Shown one piece after another: positions 20,426 through 27,454 of a stretch of DNA of 64,000 nucleotides. Below the pieces are notes generated by a model. It was not told where the DNA came from and ran no database searches. It worked only from the letters and a program-made list of their open reading frames with translations. The stretch spans positions 1-64,000 of IMG/VR virus record IMGVR_UViG_3300033388_003553, one strand, 5' to 3'. The DNA is from a virus. Position 1 is the first letter of the stretch; each line of letters opens with the position of its first letter. The translations under genes and the position numbers were made by a program.

Positions 20426-20499
20426 AGGGGTGTAGCCGAATTGGTATAGGCAACAAGCTTAGACCTTGAAATCTGTGGGTTCGAATCCCACCACCCCCA
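20426..20499 (+). tRNA. tRNA-Leu-like (TAG) of class I shape
   Basis: Anticodon arm CAAG-CTTAGAC-CTTG (TAG), T arm GTGGG-TTCGAAT-CCCAC, acceptor GGGGTG/CACCCC with an A1xC72 mismatch. The variable loop is only 5 nt, unlike a normal tRNA-Leu. Confidence 0.65.
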
Positions 20500-20511
20500 C
20501 TGCCTAAACTT

Positions 20512-20660
20512 CGCTACGTGGAGCATTGGAGAGTCATGGCAAGGATTTAATTTTAGCGGGTAAGCAACCTAGGAACGTGAGACCCAAGTTTATTAAATTC
20601 GACTCAAAGCTCGCTGGGGGCATATCCCAGAGGCAACAGGTTCGATTCCTGTCGTAGCAA
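20512..20660 (+). tRNA. Initiator-type tRNA-Met(CAT) with a large D-loop insertion
   Basis: Initiator marks: C1xA72 mismatch (CGCTACG/CGTAGCA), D stem GAGC/GCTC (A11-T24), anticodon stem CTGGG/CCCAG with three G-C pairs, loop GGCATAT. T arm ACAGG-TTCGATT-CCTGT. The D loop (20525-20608) is 84 nt instead of ~9; the insert folds on itself (GAGTC/GACTC, ATTTAAT/ATTAAAT). Position 33 is G, not U. Function as an initiator is uncertain. Confidence 0.6.
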
Positions 20661-20671
20661 CAATAATATAT

Positions 20672-20745
20672 TGCGGGGTGGACTGGAGTGGCTCCAGCTG
20701 GGTCTCATAAGCCCAATCACGGGGGTTCGAATCCCCCTCCCGCTA
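20672..20745 (+). tRNA. tRNA-Met(CAT)
   Basis: Anticodon arm TGGGT-CTCATAA-GCCCA, T arm GGGGG-TTCGAAT-CCCCC, acceptor GCGGGG/TCCCGC with T1xT72 mismatch. It may be elongator Met or an Ile-type CAT tRNA. Confidence 0.75.
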
Positions 20746-20754
20746 CTAACACAT

Positions 20755-20839
20755 GGCCTTGTGGTGAAATTGGTAAACACAGGGGACTTAAAATCCCCCG
20801 CCCATTTAGGGCTTGTCGGTTCGAATCCGACCAAGGCTA
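20755..20839 (+). tRNA. tRNA-Leu(TAA)
   Basis: Anticodon arm GGGGA-CTTAAAA-TCCCC, long variable arm (CGCCCATTTAGGGCTT), T arm GTCGG-TTCGAAT-CCGAC, acceptor GGCCTTG/CAAGGCT with G1-T72. Confidence 0.85.
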
Positions 20840-20842
20840 CAA

Positions 20843-20860
20843 AGCACAAGTACTTGTGCT
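20843..20860. repeat. 18-bp palindrome in tRNA spacer
   Basis: AGCACAAGT/ACTTGTGCT, perfect, directly between two tRNA-Leu genes. Confidence 0.6.
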
Positions 20861-20863
20861 GGA

Positions 20864-20954
20864 TTAGATATGATGGAATTGGTAGACATGACCCCTTAGT
20901 CGGGGTGGAGAAAACTTTTGTCACTCCGTGTAGGTTCGAGTCCTACTATTTAAC
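20864..20954 (+). tRNA. tRNA-Leu(TAG)
   Basis: Acceptor TTAGATA/TATTTAA, anticodon region ACCCC-TTAGTC-GGGGT (loop reads TAG; 6 nt if all five pairs form), long variable arm GGAG...CTCC, T arm GTAGG-TTCGAGT-CCTAC. Discriminator C is unusual. Confidence 0.7.
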
Positions 20955-20956
20955 CC

Positions 20957-21040
20957 CCCCAAGTGGTGAAATTGGTAAACACACAACCTTGAGGTGGTTG
21001 TGTCCGAAAGGATGTGTGGGTTCGACTCCCACCTTGGGGA
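20957..21040 (+). tRNA. tRNA-Leu(GAG)
   Basis: Anticodon arm CAACC-TTGAGGT-GGTTG, long variable arm, T arm GTGGG-TTCGACT-CCCAC, acceptor CCCCAAG/CTTGGGG. Confidence 0.9.
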
Positions 21041-21098
21041 CAAATAAAAGTAAATATTATTTGTTTGAATTAATAATTATTAGATAATATTTATTAAT

Positions 21099-21221
21099 AT
21101 GAATAGATTTATTTTAATAGTGGTAATATTAATTTCACTCACAACATCATGTAGTTCATCACAACATATTTGTGATGCTTATGTATCAGATAACACAACA
21201 ATAGATGACAATAAAATATGA
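21099..21221 (+). CDS. Small predicted lipoprotein (40 aa)
   Basis: MNRFILIVVILISLTTSCSSS: hydrophobic signal with lipobox LTTSC, then a short acidic tail. The stop overlaps the start of the next gene (ATATGA), so the two membrane proteins are probably coupled. Function unknown. Confidence 0.6.
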   Translation: MNRFILIVVILISLTTSCSSSQHICDAYVSDNTTIDDNKI

Positions 21222-21442
21222 AAAAATTTAATAGAGTATCATCGATAATCGTATTTATACTAGGATTAATTGGTAGTATAAGTTTTTGGGTATTTATTGT
21301 ACAAGGAGATGTATTTGAGGATTGGTACCCACTAGTTTCGATGTTCGTATCAACACATTCGGCATTAATAGGTGTTATTTTTTATGAGATAATGAGGTAC
21401 ACAGGTAAGTCATTCAAAGAATTATTCAAAAAAAATAATTAA
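21218..21442 (+). CDS. Two-span membrane protein (74 aa)
   Basis: Hydrophobic segments at residues ~8-28 (SIIVFILGLIGSISFWVFIV) and ~41-60 (LVSMFVSTHSALIGVIFYEI) with a basic C-terminus (KSFKELFKKNN). Translationally coupled to the lipoprotein before it; possibly a lysis or superinfection pair, by position only. Confidence 0.6.
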   Translation: MKKFNRVSSIIVFILGLIGSISFWVFIVQGDVFEDWYPLVSMFVSTHSALIGVIFYEIMRYTGKSFKELFKKNN

Positions 21443-21545
21443 ACTTTTGGTTAAATAGAATATTATCCTTATATTTGAATAAGAAAGTCGATTCAATTGA
21501 TATTTATTGATGAGTTGGTTTAAGTTAAACTAAAACATAAAAAGT

Positions 21546-21860
21546 ATGGGAATTATAACATTTATTTTATTAGTAATATTAATTATAATTAGGGTTATTG
21601 AGTGTTATTTGTTTATGAAAAAGGTGAGTAAAGCTTGTCGAGCATATGACATGAAACACATAGAAAATAATGAATTATTACTTTTGGAGATGTTAGAACG
21701 TGAAGATTACTATATTACTAGTGATTGGTCAGCATACAATTTCTTATATTTAAAAGGACCAAACCCTTTGTGTTTGTTTTTCTCTGTAAAACCAATCACT
21801 ATTGAAGCACAATATAATAAAAAAGTTGTTGAAAAACTAAACACATATGAAATTAACTGA
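21546..21860 (+). CDS. Membrane-anchored protein (104 aa)
   Basis: N-terminal TM (MGIITFILLVILIIIRVIE), then a cytosolic ~80-residue domain (EDYYITSDWSAYNFLYLKGP). Overlaps the next gene by 14 nt. Function unknown. Confidence 0.6.
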   Translation: MGIITFILLVILIIIRVIECYLFMKKVSKACRAYDMKHIENNELLLLEMLEREDYYITSDWSAYNFLYLKGPNPLCLFFSVKPITIEAQYNKKVVEKLNTYEIN

Positions 21861-22494
21861 AGCATACAACAAAGTCATTCTAGATGAATTTTGGAACGGA
21901 TTAGAAGAAGAACTTCAATTAGATGAATCTGAGAGTGGATTAAAAAACCTAATCGGGCAAGCAAACGAAATTATATTCAAGAAATTTCAAATAAACCCAA
22001 AAGATAGAGAATACTGCATAGTTGGTTCAGCAAGATTATATTTATACCCACAACTTAGGGATGCCTTTGGGTTAGAAGGAACTATTGGTGATTTAGATAT
22101 GGTAATACCAGACAAGAAACACTGGATACAAGCTGGTTTAGAAGAAAACTGGAATAAAGGTGGGGTTTATAGACCAACTGATGATGGTTCAATTGAAGCG
22201 TTTAATGTGTGGGACCCAGCAAAAGCTGGTGGGGAATACGCTGACGTTCAAGTAAGGTCAACCCAAGAAGTAATCAAAGATGGTACACTAATTAATGGTT
22301 ATTACTTTATGTCATTACAAGATATTATAGATTATAAAATGTCTATGAATAGAGAAAAAGAACAAGATATTGTTAACCTTATTTCAGCTTATCAAAAAAG
22401 TGGGTCATCAAACAGAATGGAACTACTTAGAAGAATGGCCAAAATAATTGGCTTGAATAAAACCAAAGAATTCTTAGGTAAAGTAGCTAAATAA
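21847..22494 (+). CDS. Nucleotidyltransferase-like protein (215 aa)
   Basis: IVGSARLYLYPQL and IGDLDMVIPDKKHW carry the G-S and D-x-D signature of the nucleotidyltransferase superfamily; the third Asp is probably in YADVQVRS. It starts MKLTEAYNKVILDEF, a short amphipathic head like those of neighbouring putative virion proteins. Possible tRNA- or protein-modifying enzyme (AMPylation type); substrate unknown. Confidence 0.6.
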   Translation: MKLTEAYNKVILDEFWNGLEEELQLDESESGLKNLIGQANEIIFKKFQINPKDREYCIVGSARLYLYPQLRDAFGLEGTIGDLDMVIPDKKHWIQAGLEENWNKGGVYRPTDDGSIEAFNVWDPAKAGGEYADVQVRSTQEVIKDGTLINGYYFMSLQDIIDYKMSMNREKEQDIVNLISAYQKSGSSNRMELLRRMAKIIGLNKTKEFLGKVAK

Positions 22495-22496
22495 AT

Positions 22497-23420
22497 ATGA
22501 AATCACTAATTAAAAAATTACTCAGAGAATCATTATTAACTGAACTAAGGGTAATTAACCCTAAATCAATTTCTAAAGAAGAACCACTTAAAGACTCTGA
22601 TACGATAAGGGTATATCATGGTTTTAATGATTATGAAGATGCAATTATGGCAGTAAAGTTTGGATTTTCTGGTAAGGAAAAGGCTAAAAGAATTTATTCA
22701 TATGAGTCTAACAATAACCCTAATGGACTATTTGTTACTTTAGATTTAGAAACAGCAAAAAAATTCACGAGTCCAAGAAGTAAAAGAGGTATCACAGTTA
22801 TTATGGAACTTAGTGTTAAAGTATCAGAATTAGAGGCACCAGTATGGCCTAGTGGTTCTTATACAGTACAAGGTCAGATGTCTAAAAATTGGAGAAATGA
22901 TAATGATAGATACGAAAATGGTACACTTAAAGCTAGGGAAAAAGCATCACAAAGTAAGTATGGGTTTATTAGTGGTGCCGATAGACCAGAGTTAGCTGCA
23001 ACTTTAATGGGGTCAGAGAACCAAGCATTATATATGGGAGATATAAACCCCAATATGATTAAACGTGTATTTTTTGGTGAATCTGGTAAACATAACCTTA
23101 TTGCTAAAAATCTAGATAGGATATCCCCTAAAGAATTCCTTAGTAAGTTTGAAACACATGAGCCAGAAAGGATAAAACATAGTAGAAGCGGTAAAGAAGT
23201 TGAAACATTGAGTAATAAAGGACAAGAGTATTATAATAAGAAAAGAAAAATATTCCAACCCAATGACGATTTCTCAATGGATATCTTATCACAAAAATTA
23301 AAAGATATTGGATTTACTGATGGTAGTAAAAAACAATCACTAGAATTTCTAAATAATGAATATTCAGTTGGTTATTTATGGCCTAAACAACTAAAACAAC
23401 TGGAAGATAATAAAATATGA
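22497..23420 (+). CDS. ADP-ribosyltransferase-like protein with prohead-type N-terminus (307 aa)
   Basis: IRVYHGFNDYEDA, NGLFVTLDLETAKKF and ITVIMELSV follow the H-Y-...-E order of the ART fold in toxin-like ADP-ribosyltransferases (VYHG box, LF-T-x-x-x-A). The first residues MKSLIKKLLRESLLTEL are nearly repeated at 23417 and in 26895; with L-x-E cleavage sites they resemble capsid-targeting leaders of T4 internal head proteins such as Alt. I infer packaging and injection with the DNA. Confidence 0.55.
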   Translation: MKSLIKKLLRESLLTELRVINPKSISKEEPLKDSDTIRVYHGFNDYEDAIMAVKFGFSGKEKAKRIYSYESNNNPNGLFVTLDLETAKKFTSPRSKRGITVIMELSVKVSELEAPVWPSGSYTVQGQMSKNWRNDNDRYENGTLKAREKASQSKYGFISGADRPELAATLMGSENQALYMGDINPNMIKRVFFGESGKHNLIAKNLDRISPKEFLSKFETHEPERIKHSRSGKEVETLSNKGQEYYNKKRKIFQPNDDFSMDILSQKLKDIGFTDGSKKQSLEFLNNEYSVGYLWPKQLKQLEDNKI

Positions 23421-23446
23421 AATCACTAATCAAAAATTACCCATAG
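23417..23446 (+). pseudogene. Truncated repeat of the MKSLIK leader
   Basis: MKSLIKNYP then stop; nearly identical in DNA to the first 24 bases of 22497. It overlaps the preceding stop (ATGA). Looks like the stub of a deleted internal-head-protein gene. Confidence 0.5.
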
Positions 23447-23577
23447 ATATAGTTTTAATCATCAGAACAATAAGTATTAGAAACTTTCTTATAAAAAAAT
23501 AAAAAATAAGTTACCCCTTTAAACCCCCATAAAAACTAGGAACTTAAAAAAAAGTATAAAAATATTTTCAAAAATAC

Positions 23578-23607
23578 TTGCTATTTAAAATAACTTTTGT
23601 ATCTTTG
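23578..23607 (+). promoter_or_regulatory. tRNA cluster 2 promoter
   Basis: TTG (23578-23580), 19 nt, TATCTTTG (23600-23607), as at 19798 and 33829. Confidence 0.8.
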
Positions 23608-23658
23608 TACCATACTTATAAACAACGAGACTAATTAAGTCTCACAAAAAATAAAAAA

Positions 23659-23748
23659 ATGAACACAGTATTTAACATATTTGATTTTAACTTTGAAGCA
23701 GCCGAGGCGGATTTTAGCCTAGGGTGGTCGAGTATTGTCAAAAGTTAA
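23659..23748 (+). CDS. Putative leader peptide of tRNA cluster 2 (29 aa)
   Basis: MNTVFNIFDFNF...LGWSSIVKS. N-terminus and the GxSS part resemble leader 1. Its Trp-Ser codons overlap GTGGTCG (23724-23730), complementary to CGACCAC in the terminator 5' arm. Confidence 0.5.
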   Translation: MNTVFNIFDFNFEAAEADFSLGWSSIVKS

Positions 23749-23772
23749 GTATTTAAACATACAACATTTACA

Positions 23773-23803
23773 AGCCGACCACGAAAGTGAGTTGGCTTTT
23801 TTT
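23773..23803 (+). terminator. Leader terminator/attenuator 2
   Basis: AGCCGAC...GTTGGCT with inner CAC-GAAA-GTG, then T7. It ends 10 nt before tRNA-Phe. Confidence 0.85.
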
Positions 23804-23813
23804 ATGTTAATAT

Positions 23814-23885
23814 GTAACCTTGGAAGTAGTGGTCCTTCGTCTGGTTGAAGCCCAGAAAAGCTCGGTTCGAATCCGAGAGGTTGCA
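23814..23885 (+). tRNA. tRNA-Phe(GAA) 1
   Basis: Acceptor GTAACCT/AGGTTGC, D stem GAAG/CTTC, anticodon arm TCTGG-TTGAAGC-CCAGA, T arm CTCGG-TTCGAAT-CCGAG. Confidence 0.85.
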
Positions 23886-23893
23886 CAAAACAT

Positions 23894-23965
23894 AGCCCCA
23901 TCGACTAGCGGTTAGGTCGCCACCCTCTCAAGGTGGAAACATCGGTTCGAATCCGATTGGGGTCA
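23894..23965 (+). tRNA. tRNA-Glu(CTC)
   Basis: Anticodon arm CCACC-CTCTCAA-GGTGG, T arm ATCGG-TTCGAAT-CCGAT, acceptor GCCCCA/TGGGGT with an A1xC72 mismatch. Confidence 0.8.
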
Positions 23966-23975
23966 CTAAGATTTG

Positions 23976-23985
23976 GTTCTTTGAC
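23976..23985 (+). promoter_or_regulatory. boxA-like element
   Basis: GTTCTTTGAC between tRNAs, identical to 34101-34110. Confidence 0.5.
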
Positions 23986-24001
23986 GTATTGAAATGATTA
24001 T

Positions 24002-24076
24002 GGTGTGGTAGCTCAGAGGTAGAGCAGTAGGTTGAAAACTTACGTGTCGCTGGTTCGATTCCAGCTCGCACCACCA
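24002..24076 (+). tRNA. tRNA-Phe(GAA) 2, CCA encoded
   Basis: Acceptor GGTGTGG/TCGCACC, anticodon arm GTAGG-TTGAAAA-CTTAC, T arm GCTGG-TTCGATT-CCAGC, followed by A-CCA. Confidence 0.85.
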
Positions 24077-24079
24077 AAT

Positions 24080-24154
24080 GCTCGGTTGGTCTAACGGCTA
24101 GGACGTGTGGTTTTCAGCCATAAGCTAGGGGTTCGATTCCCCTACCGAGTACCA
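24080..24154 (+). tRNA. tRNA-Glu(TTC) 1, CCA encoded
   Basis: Anticodon arm TGTGG-TTTTCAG-CCATA, T arm AGGGG-TTCGATT-CCCCT, acceptor CTCGGT/ACCGAG with G1-T72, then A-CCA. Confidence 0.85.
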
Positions 24155-24201
24155 AGTGTCAGTTACTAGTGGTTCTGAACGAAATAAAATGCTACTAAAT
24201 T

Positions 24202-24273
24202 CGCCCCATCGTCTAACGGTTAGGACGCTAGGTTTTCAACCTAGAAATAGGAGTTCGATTCTCCTTGGGGTGG
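24202..24273 (+). tRNA. tRNA-Glu(TTC) 2
   Basis: Acceptor CGCCCCA/TGGGGTG, anticodon arm CTAGG-TTTTCAA-CCTAG, T arm AGGAG-TTCGATT-CTCCT. Confidence 0.9.
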
Positions 24274-24324
24274 CTGGACATACTTTCGTACTTTTTCTCT
24301 ATATTTATATAGAAAAAATATATT

Positions 24325-24939
24325 ATGGCGAGAAAGGAAAAAAAGTATCACTTTATCTATAAGACAACTAATAAGTTATCGGGTAGATATTACATTGGAA
24401 TGCATAGTACTAATAACTTGGACGATGGTTATATGGGTTCTGGTAATCGATTAAGGTTAGCAATAAGGAAACATGGTAAAGAAAACTTTATTAGAGAGAT
24501 TCTAGAGTATTGCAATACTAGAGATGAATTAAGAATACAAGAAGCAAAAGTAATTACTTTAGAAGAAGTTGCGAAGGAAGAGTGTATGAATCTAGCTGTG
24601 GGTGGTGAAGGTGGTTATACGAATTCTGGTGGACCAGAAGCTTTCGCTAAGAAAGTAAAAGAAGATAAAGAGTTTGGTGATAGGGTAAAAAAGACTCTTT
24701 TAGGGAATGTAAAGAAAGCCCATAAGAATGGTAATATACCTTATGATAATTTTCAAGGTAAAACACATTCTGACGAAACTAAAAATAAGATGAGTGAGTC
24801 TAGTAAAGGACAAGGTAAAGGTTCAGCAAACTCACAATTCGGAACTTGCTGGATTACCAACGGTGAAGAAGTTAAGAAGATTAAAAAAGAAAACCTCGAT
24901 TCTTATATCAGTGATGGTTGGAGACGAGGAAGAAAATAA
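24325..24939 (+). CDS. GIY-YIG homing endonuclease (204 aa)
   Basis: FIYKTTNKLSGRYYIGMHST is the GIY-YIG core, with R and E following (IRKHGKENFIREIL, ELRIQEAKVI). The C-terminal half has repeated NUMOD-like DNA-binding motifs (GKTHSDETKNKMSESSKGQ; CWITNGEEVKKI). It lies between tRNA genes like the Seg endonucleases of T4 and probably spreads by cleaving phages that lack it. Confidence 0.85.
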   Translation: MARKEKKYHFIYKTTNKLSGRYYIGMHSTNNLDDGYMGSGNRLRLAIRKHGKENFIREILEYCNTRDELRIQEAKVITLEEVAKEECMNLAVGGEGGYTNSGGPEAFAKKVKEDKEFGDRVKKTLLGNVKKAHKNGNIPYDNFQGKTHSDETKNKMSESSKGQGKGSANSQFGTCWITNGEEVKKIKKENLDSYISDGWRRGRK

Positions 24940-24945
24940 TAATAT

Positions 24946-24981
24946 GGGGTCATAGTTTAAATGGCTAAAATAGGGGTTTTA
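24946..24981 (+). tRNA. 5' half of a split tRNA gene
   Basis: Acceptor strand GGGGTCA, D arm GTTT-AAATGGCTA-AAAT and the start of an anticodon stem AGGGGT, then no matching 3' part. The complement TGACTCC occurs at 25809-25815 after a T arm, about 830 nt downstream. Confidence 0.5.
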
Positions 24982-25014
24982 TGAGTATGACTGATAGGAA
25001 AGACTATCATTTAC

Positions 25015-25090
25015 GGTTACGTGGTCTAGTCTGGTCAAGGATGTCTGCCTGTCACGCAGAAGGTCGAGGGTTCGAATCCCTTCGTAACCG
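25015..25090 (+). tRNA. tRNA-Asp(GTC)
   Basis: Acceptor GGTTACG/CGTAACC, anticodon stem TCTGC/GCAGA with GTC, T arm GAGGG-TTCGAAT-CCCTT, discriminator G as expected for Asp. Confidence 0.9.
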
Positions 25091-25223
25091 CTCGGTGTCA
25101 CACAATGTCTCCAAGGACGCTTTGACGTTTAAAGAGCTTGGTAAGGTAACATAGGAAGTGTGTTGGATAAATTGAAAGTGACTTGTAGTGAAGTGTGATG
25201 ACGCTACAAAATCCAACGAATAT

Positions 25224-25297
25224 GGGCCATTGGTGAAGCTGGCTATCACACCGCTCTTGCACAGCGGAGTCCTCGGTTCGAAGCCGTGATGTGTCCA
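25224..25297 (+). tRNA. tRNA-Ala(TGC), imperfect acceptor stem
   Basis: Anticodon arm CCGCT-CTTGCAC-AGCGG is perfect; T arm CTCGG-TTCGAAG-CCGTG has one mismatch. GGGCCAT pairs only partly with the 3' strand TGTGTCC. G3-T70, the Ala identity pair, can form. It may be decaying. Confidence 0.65.
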
Positions 25298-25360
25298 CAT
25301 GTATGTAGTTCGATTTGACTTTTTTCCACTTTTTATTTTTTTTATATAAAAAGGAATATT

Positions 25361-25777
25361 ATGGGAAAATGTAAGAATTGTGGTGTTGAAATTTTAGTTA
25401 AAACTAGGAGAGTTCACTGTAGTGATGAATGTAGAAAAGAATATAGGAGAAAAGATATGGATGATTATTTAAAATATAAACGAGATGTCCAATTTAGCTT
25501 TGCTTTAAATGATTATCCAGATAAATTTGATTTTGACTTAATTAAAGAGTATGGGTGGTATTCACCATCAAACTCTAATAAACCAAATATTAATGGTGTT
25601 AGTAGAGACCATATGTTATCAGTCAGAGAAGGTTTTGAAAAAGGGGTTAACCCTAAATTATTATCGCATCCAGCAAACTGTGAGTTAATGGTTCATGGTG
25701 ATAATATAAGTAAAAATAAAAAATCTTCAATAACGGAAGATGAATTAATAAAACGAATTGAAGAATGGGAAAAATAA
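25361..25777 (+). CDS. HNH-type endonuclease with N-terminal zinc finger (138 aa)
   Basis: CKNCGVEI...RRVHCSDECRKEY is a four-Cys zinc site (residues 4-27). NGVSRDHMLSVREGFEKG then HPANCELMVHGDNISK gives H-x-x-S, N and H in an HNH-like order. It is inserted between the halves of a split tRNA, with its stop next to the 3' half, as expected for a homing endonuclease. Confidence 0.7.
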   Translation: MGKCKNCGVEILVKTRRVHCSDECRKEYRRKDMDDYLKYKRDVQFSFALNDYPDKFDFDLIKEYGWYSPSNSNKPNINGVSRDHMLSVREGFEKGVNPKLLSHPANCELMVHGDNISKNKKSSITEDELIKRIEEWEK

Positions 25778-25816
25778 GTACCACCAGAGTCACGAGTTCG
25801 ATTCTCGGTGACTCCA
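25777..25816 (+). tRNA. 3' half of a split tRNA gene
   Basis: An ACCAC segment, variable loop, T arm CGAG-TTCGATT-CTCG, acceptor strand TGACTCC, discriminator A. There is no GGAGTCA-like partner within 100 nt upstream; the match is GGGGTCA at 24946. Confidence 0.5.
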
Positions 25817-25892
25817 CAAATTATTTTTTATAAAAGTTTGGTATTTAAAAATATTAATTATATATTTGTGATGCATAAAAAAATAAATTAAT

Positions 25893-26822
25893 ATGAAAAA
25901 GACAAAAGTAAGTGACAACGCTTTAAATGAAATTAAGTTAATTAAGTTAAAACGAATTTTAGAAGAATTTAGAGGTGATGATTCAACAGATGGTGTTTTT
26001 ACCATTAACGGTGAAAAAATACGTGCAACACATATTGAATGTACCCCAGAATTAGCCCAATACATTTTAGATGAATTCAACGACAGTAATAGGCCCGCTA
26101 AAAAAGTTAATTTAAATTATTTAAAACGTGAGATTTTAAATGGTAATTGGTTGACCAATGGTGACACCATTAAGTTTAATAATGATGGGTCAATGAATGA
26201 TGGTCAACATAGATTAAAGTCTATCATTGAAACCAATGTTACGTTACCATTGATTGTTATTAGTGGTCTTACAACCAAAAGTTTTAAAAGTTTAGATGTT
26301 GGTACTAAAAGAACTGGTTCGGATGTATTAGCAGTAAAGGGTGTTAAAAATTCAACAAACTCCGCTTCAGTAGTTAAATTTATTCATGCTTTTAGTAACA
26401 ATAAATATAGTGAAAACACCATGGCAACTAGGACATTAAGTAATACTAATATTGAAGATTATTATGATTTATTGATGCCAAACATTGAAACATCAGTTAA
26501 ATTTATTAATAATTATTCTAGTACTTGTAAGGGATTTATTAGACCAACATTAATTGGTGGTTTTCATTATTTACTTGGTGAAATTGACCCAGAACTTAGG
26601 GATGAGTTTTTAATTAAATTATGTACAGGTATTGGGTTAGAGGCTGACTCACCAATCACAGCACTAAGGTCAAAATTAATTAGGATTCAGTATGATAAAA
26701 ATAGTCGTTTAACCAACTTAGATATGTTAAAAAATATTGTTTATACTTGGAACAAGTGTAGAAAAGGTCAAACAGCAAAAAATATCAAAATACCGTCAGA
26801 TTTTAAAATTAAATTATTATAA
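25893..26822 (+). CDS. DGQHR/ParB-superfamily protein A (309 aa)
   Basis: ILNGNWLTNGDTIKFNNDGSMNDGQHRLKSI contains the NGxx-DGQHRL signature of ParB/Srx-like domains; then GLTTKSFKSLDVGTKRTGSDVL and a helical C-terminal half (residues 150-300). Paralogue of 30078-30929. Such phage proteins are often annotated ParB-like or linked to DNA modification, without proof. It starts soon after the tRNA cluster and ends in a strong terminator. Confidence 0.65.
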   Translation: MKKTKVSDNALNEIKLIKLKRILEEFRGDDSTDGVFTINGEKIRATHIECTPELAQYILDEFNDSNRPAKKVNLNYLKREILNGNWLTNGDTIKFNNDGSMNDGQHRLKSIIETNVTLPLIVISGLTTKSFKSLDVGTKRTGSDVLAVKGVKNSTNSASVVKFIHAFSNNKYSENTMATRTLSNTNIEDYYDLLMPNIETSVKFINNYSSTCKGFIRPTLIGGFHYLLGEIDPELRDEFLIKLCTGIGLEADSPITALRSKLIRIQYDKNSRLTNLDMLKNIVYTWNKCRKGQTAKNIKIPSDFKIKLL

Positions 26823-26840
26823 GACGTAATTTTAATTAAA

Positions 26841-26877
26841 AATGTCTCAAAATATATTTTGAGACATTTTTTTTTTT
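26841..26877 (+). terminator. Rho-independent terminator
   Basis: Palindrome AATGTCTCAAAATA/TATTTTGAGACATT followed by about ten T. Confidence 0.85.
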
Positions 26878-26894
26878 AATTAATATTTATTAGT

Positions 26895-27404
26895 ATGAAA
26901 ACATTAATCAAAAAATTACTTAGAGAAGCACTAACTAATGAATATAATATACCTACTTTAAGTTTAACAAAAGATATTAAAATATCTAATGAAGAAAAAG
27001 CGAAAGTCATGGGATTAAATTGGTCTGATATAATTATTGACCAGAAAACTGAGTCATCACCCATACAGTTGAGTGTTAATGTACCTTGGGATTCAAACAT
27101 ATCGGAAGGTATTGCTGTAGATTTACAAATAATTAATGATACATTATTTCAAATACACATATCATTAAGTGATGATTTACAAGGATTAGGTTTAGGGTAC
27201 AAAATATATAAAGCATTAATTATGACTTATGGTCATTTATATTCTGGTAAAGGTAGGAGACAGAACACCACCCAAGTACCTAAGATATGGTCAAAATTAA
27301 ATTCTGACTCAGAAATTACGTGTGCATCTAACGATAATGGTGATATTTGTGTTTTGAATGCAAATCCAGATAGGGACACATTATTAGGTTATTTTAATAA
27401 TTAA
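26895..27404 (+). CDS. GNAT-like acetyltransferase with prohead-type leader (169 aa)
   Basis: MKTLIKKLLREALTNE nearly repeats the leader of 22497. DLQGLGLGYKIYKALIMTYG matches the acetyl-CoA loop (Q/RxxGxG/A) of GNAT enzymes. I infer an injected, proteolytically matured acetyltransferase, comparable in logic to T4 Alt or phage internal proteins; the substrate is unknown. Confidence 0.55.
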   Translation: MKTLIKKLLREALTNEYNIPTLSLTKDIKISNEEKAKVMGLNWSDIIIDQKTESSPIQLSVNVPWDSNISEGIAVDLQIINDTLFQIHISLSDDLQGLGLGYKIYKALIMTYGHLYSGKGRRQNTTQVPKIWSKLNSDSEITCASNDNGDICVLNANPDRDTLLGYFNN

Positions 27405-27410
27405 AAACTT

Positions 27411-27438
27411 TACTATTAATTATTTTAATAGTATTTTT
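27411..27438 (+). terminator. Rho-independent terminator
   Basis: TACTATTAA, 5-nt loop, TTAATAGTA, then TTTTT. Confidence 0.7.
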
Positions 27439-27454
27439 ATAAAAAGTTATAAAT

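Noticed and set aside
20604-21087. ORFs on both strands across tRNA cluster 1
   Set aside because: They read through well-folded tRNA genes; the same holds for frames at 23719, 24156, 25052, 25098, 35242, 35711 and 35983.
24946-25816. Group I intron in the split tRNA
   Set aside because: No P7/G-site elements were recognised and two complete tRNAs lie inside, so insertion of a homing unit is preferred.
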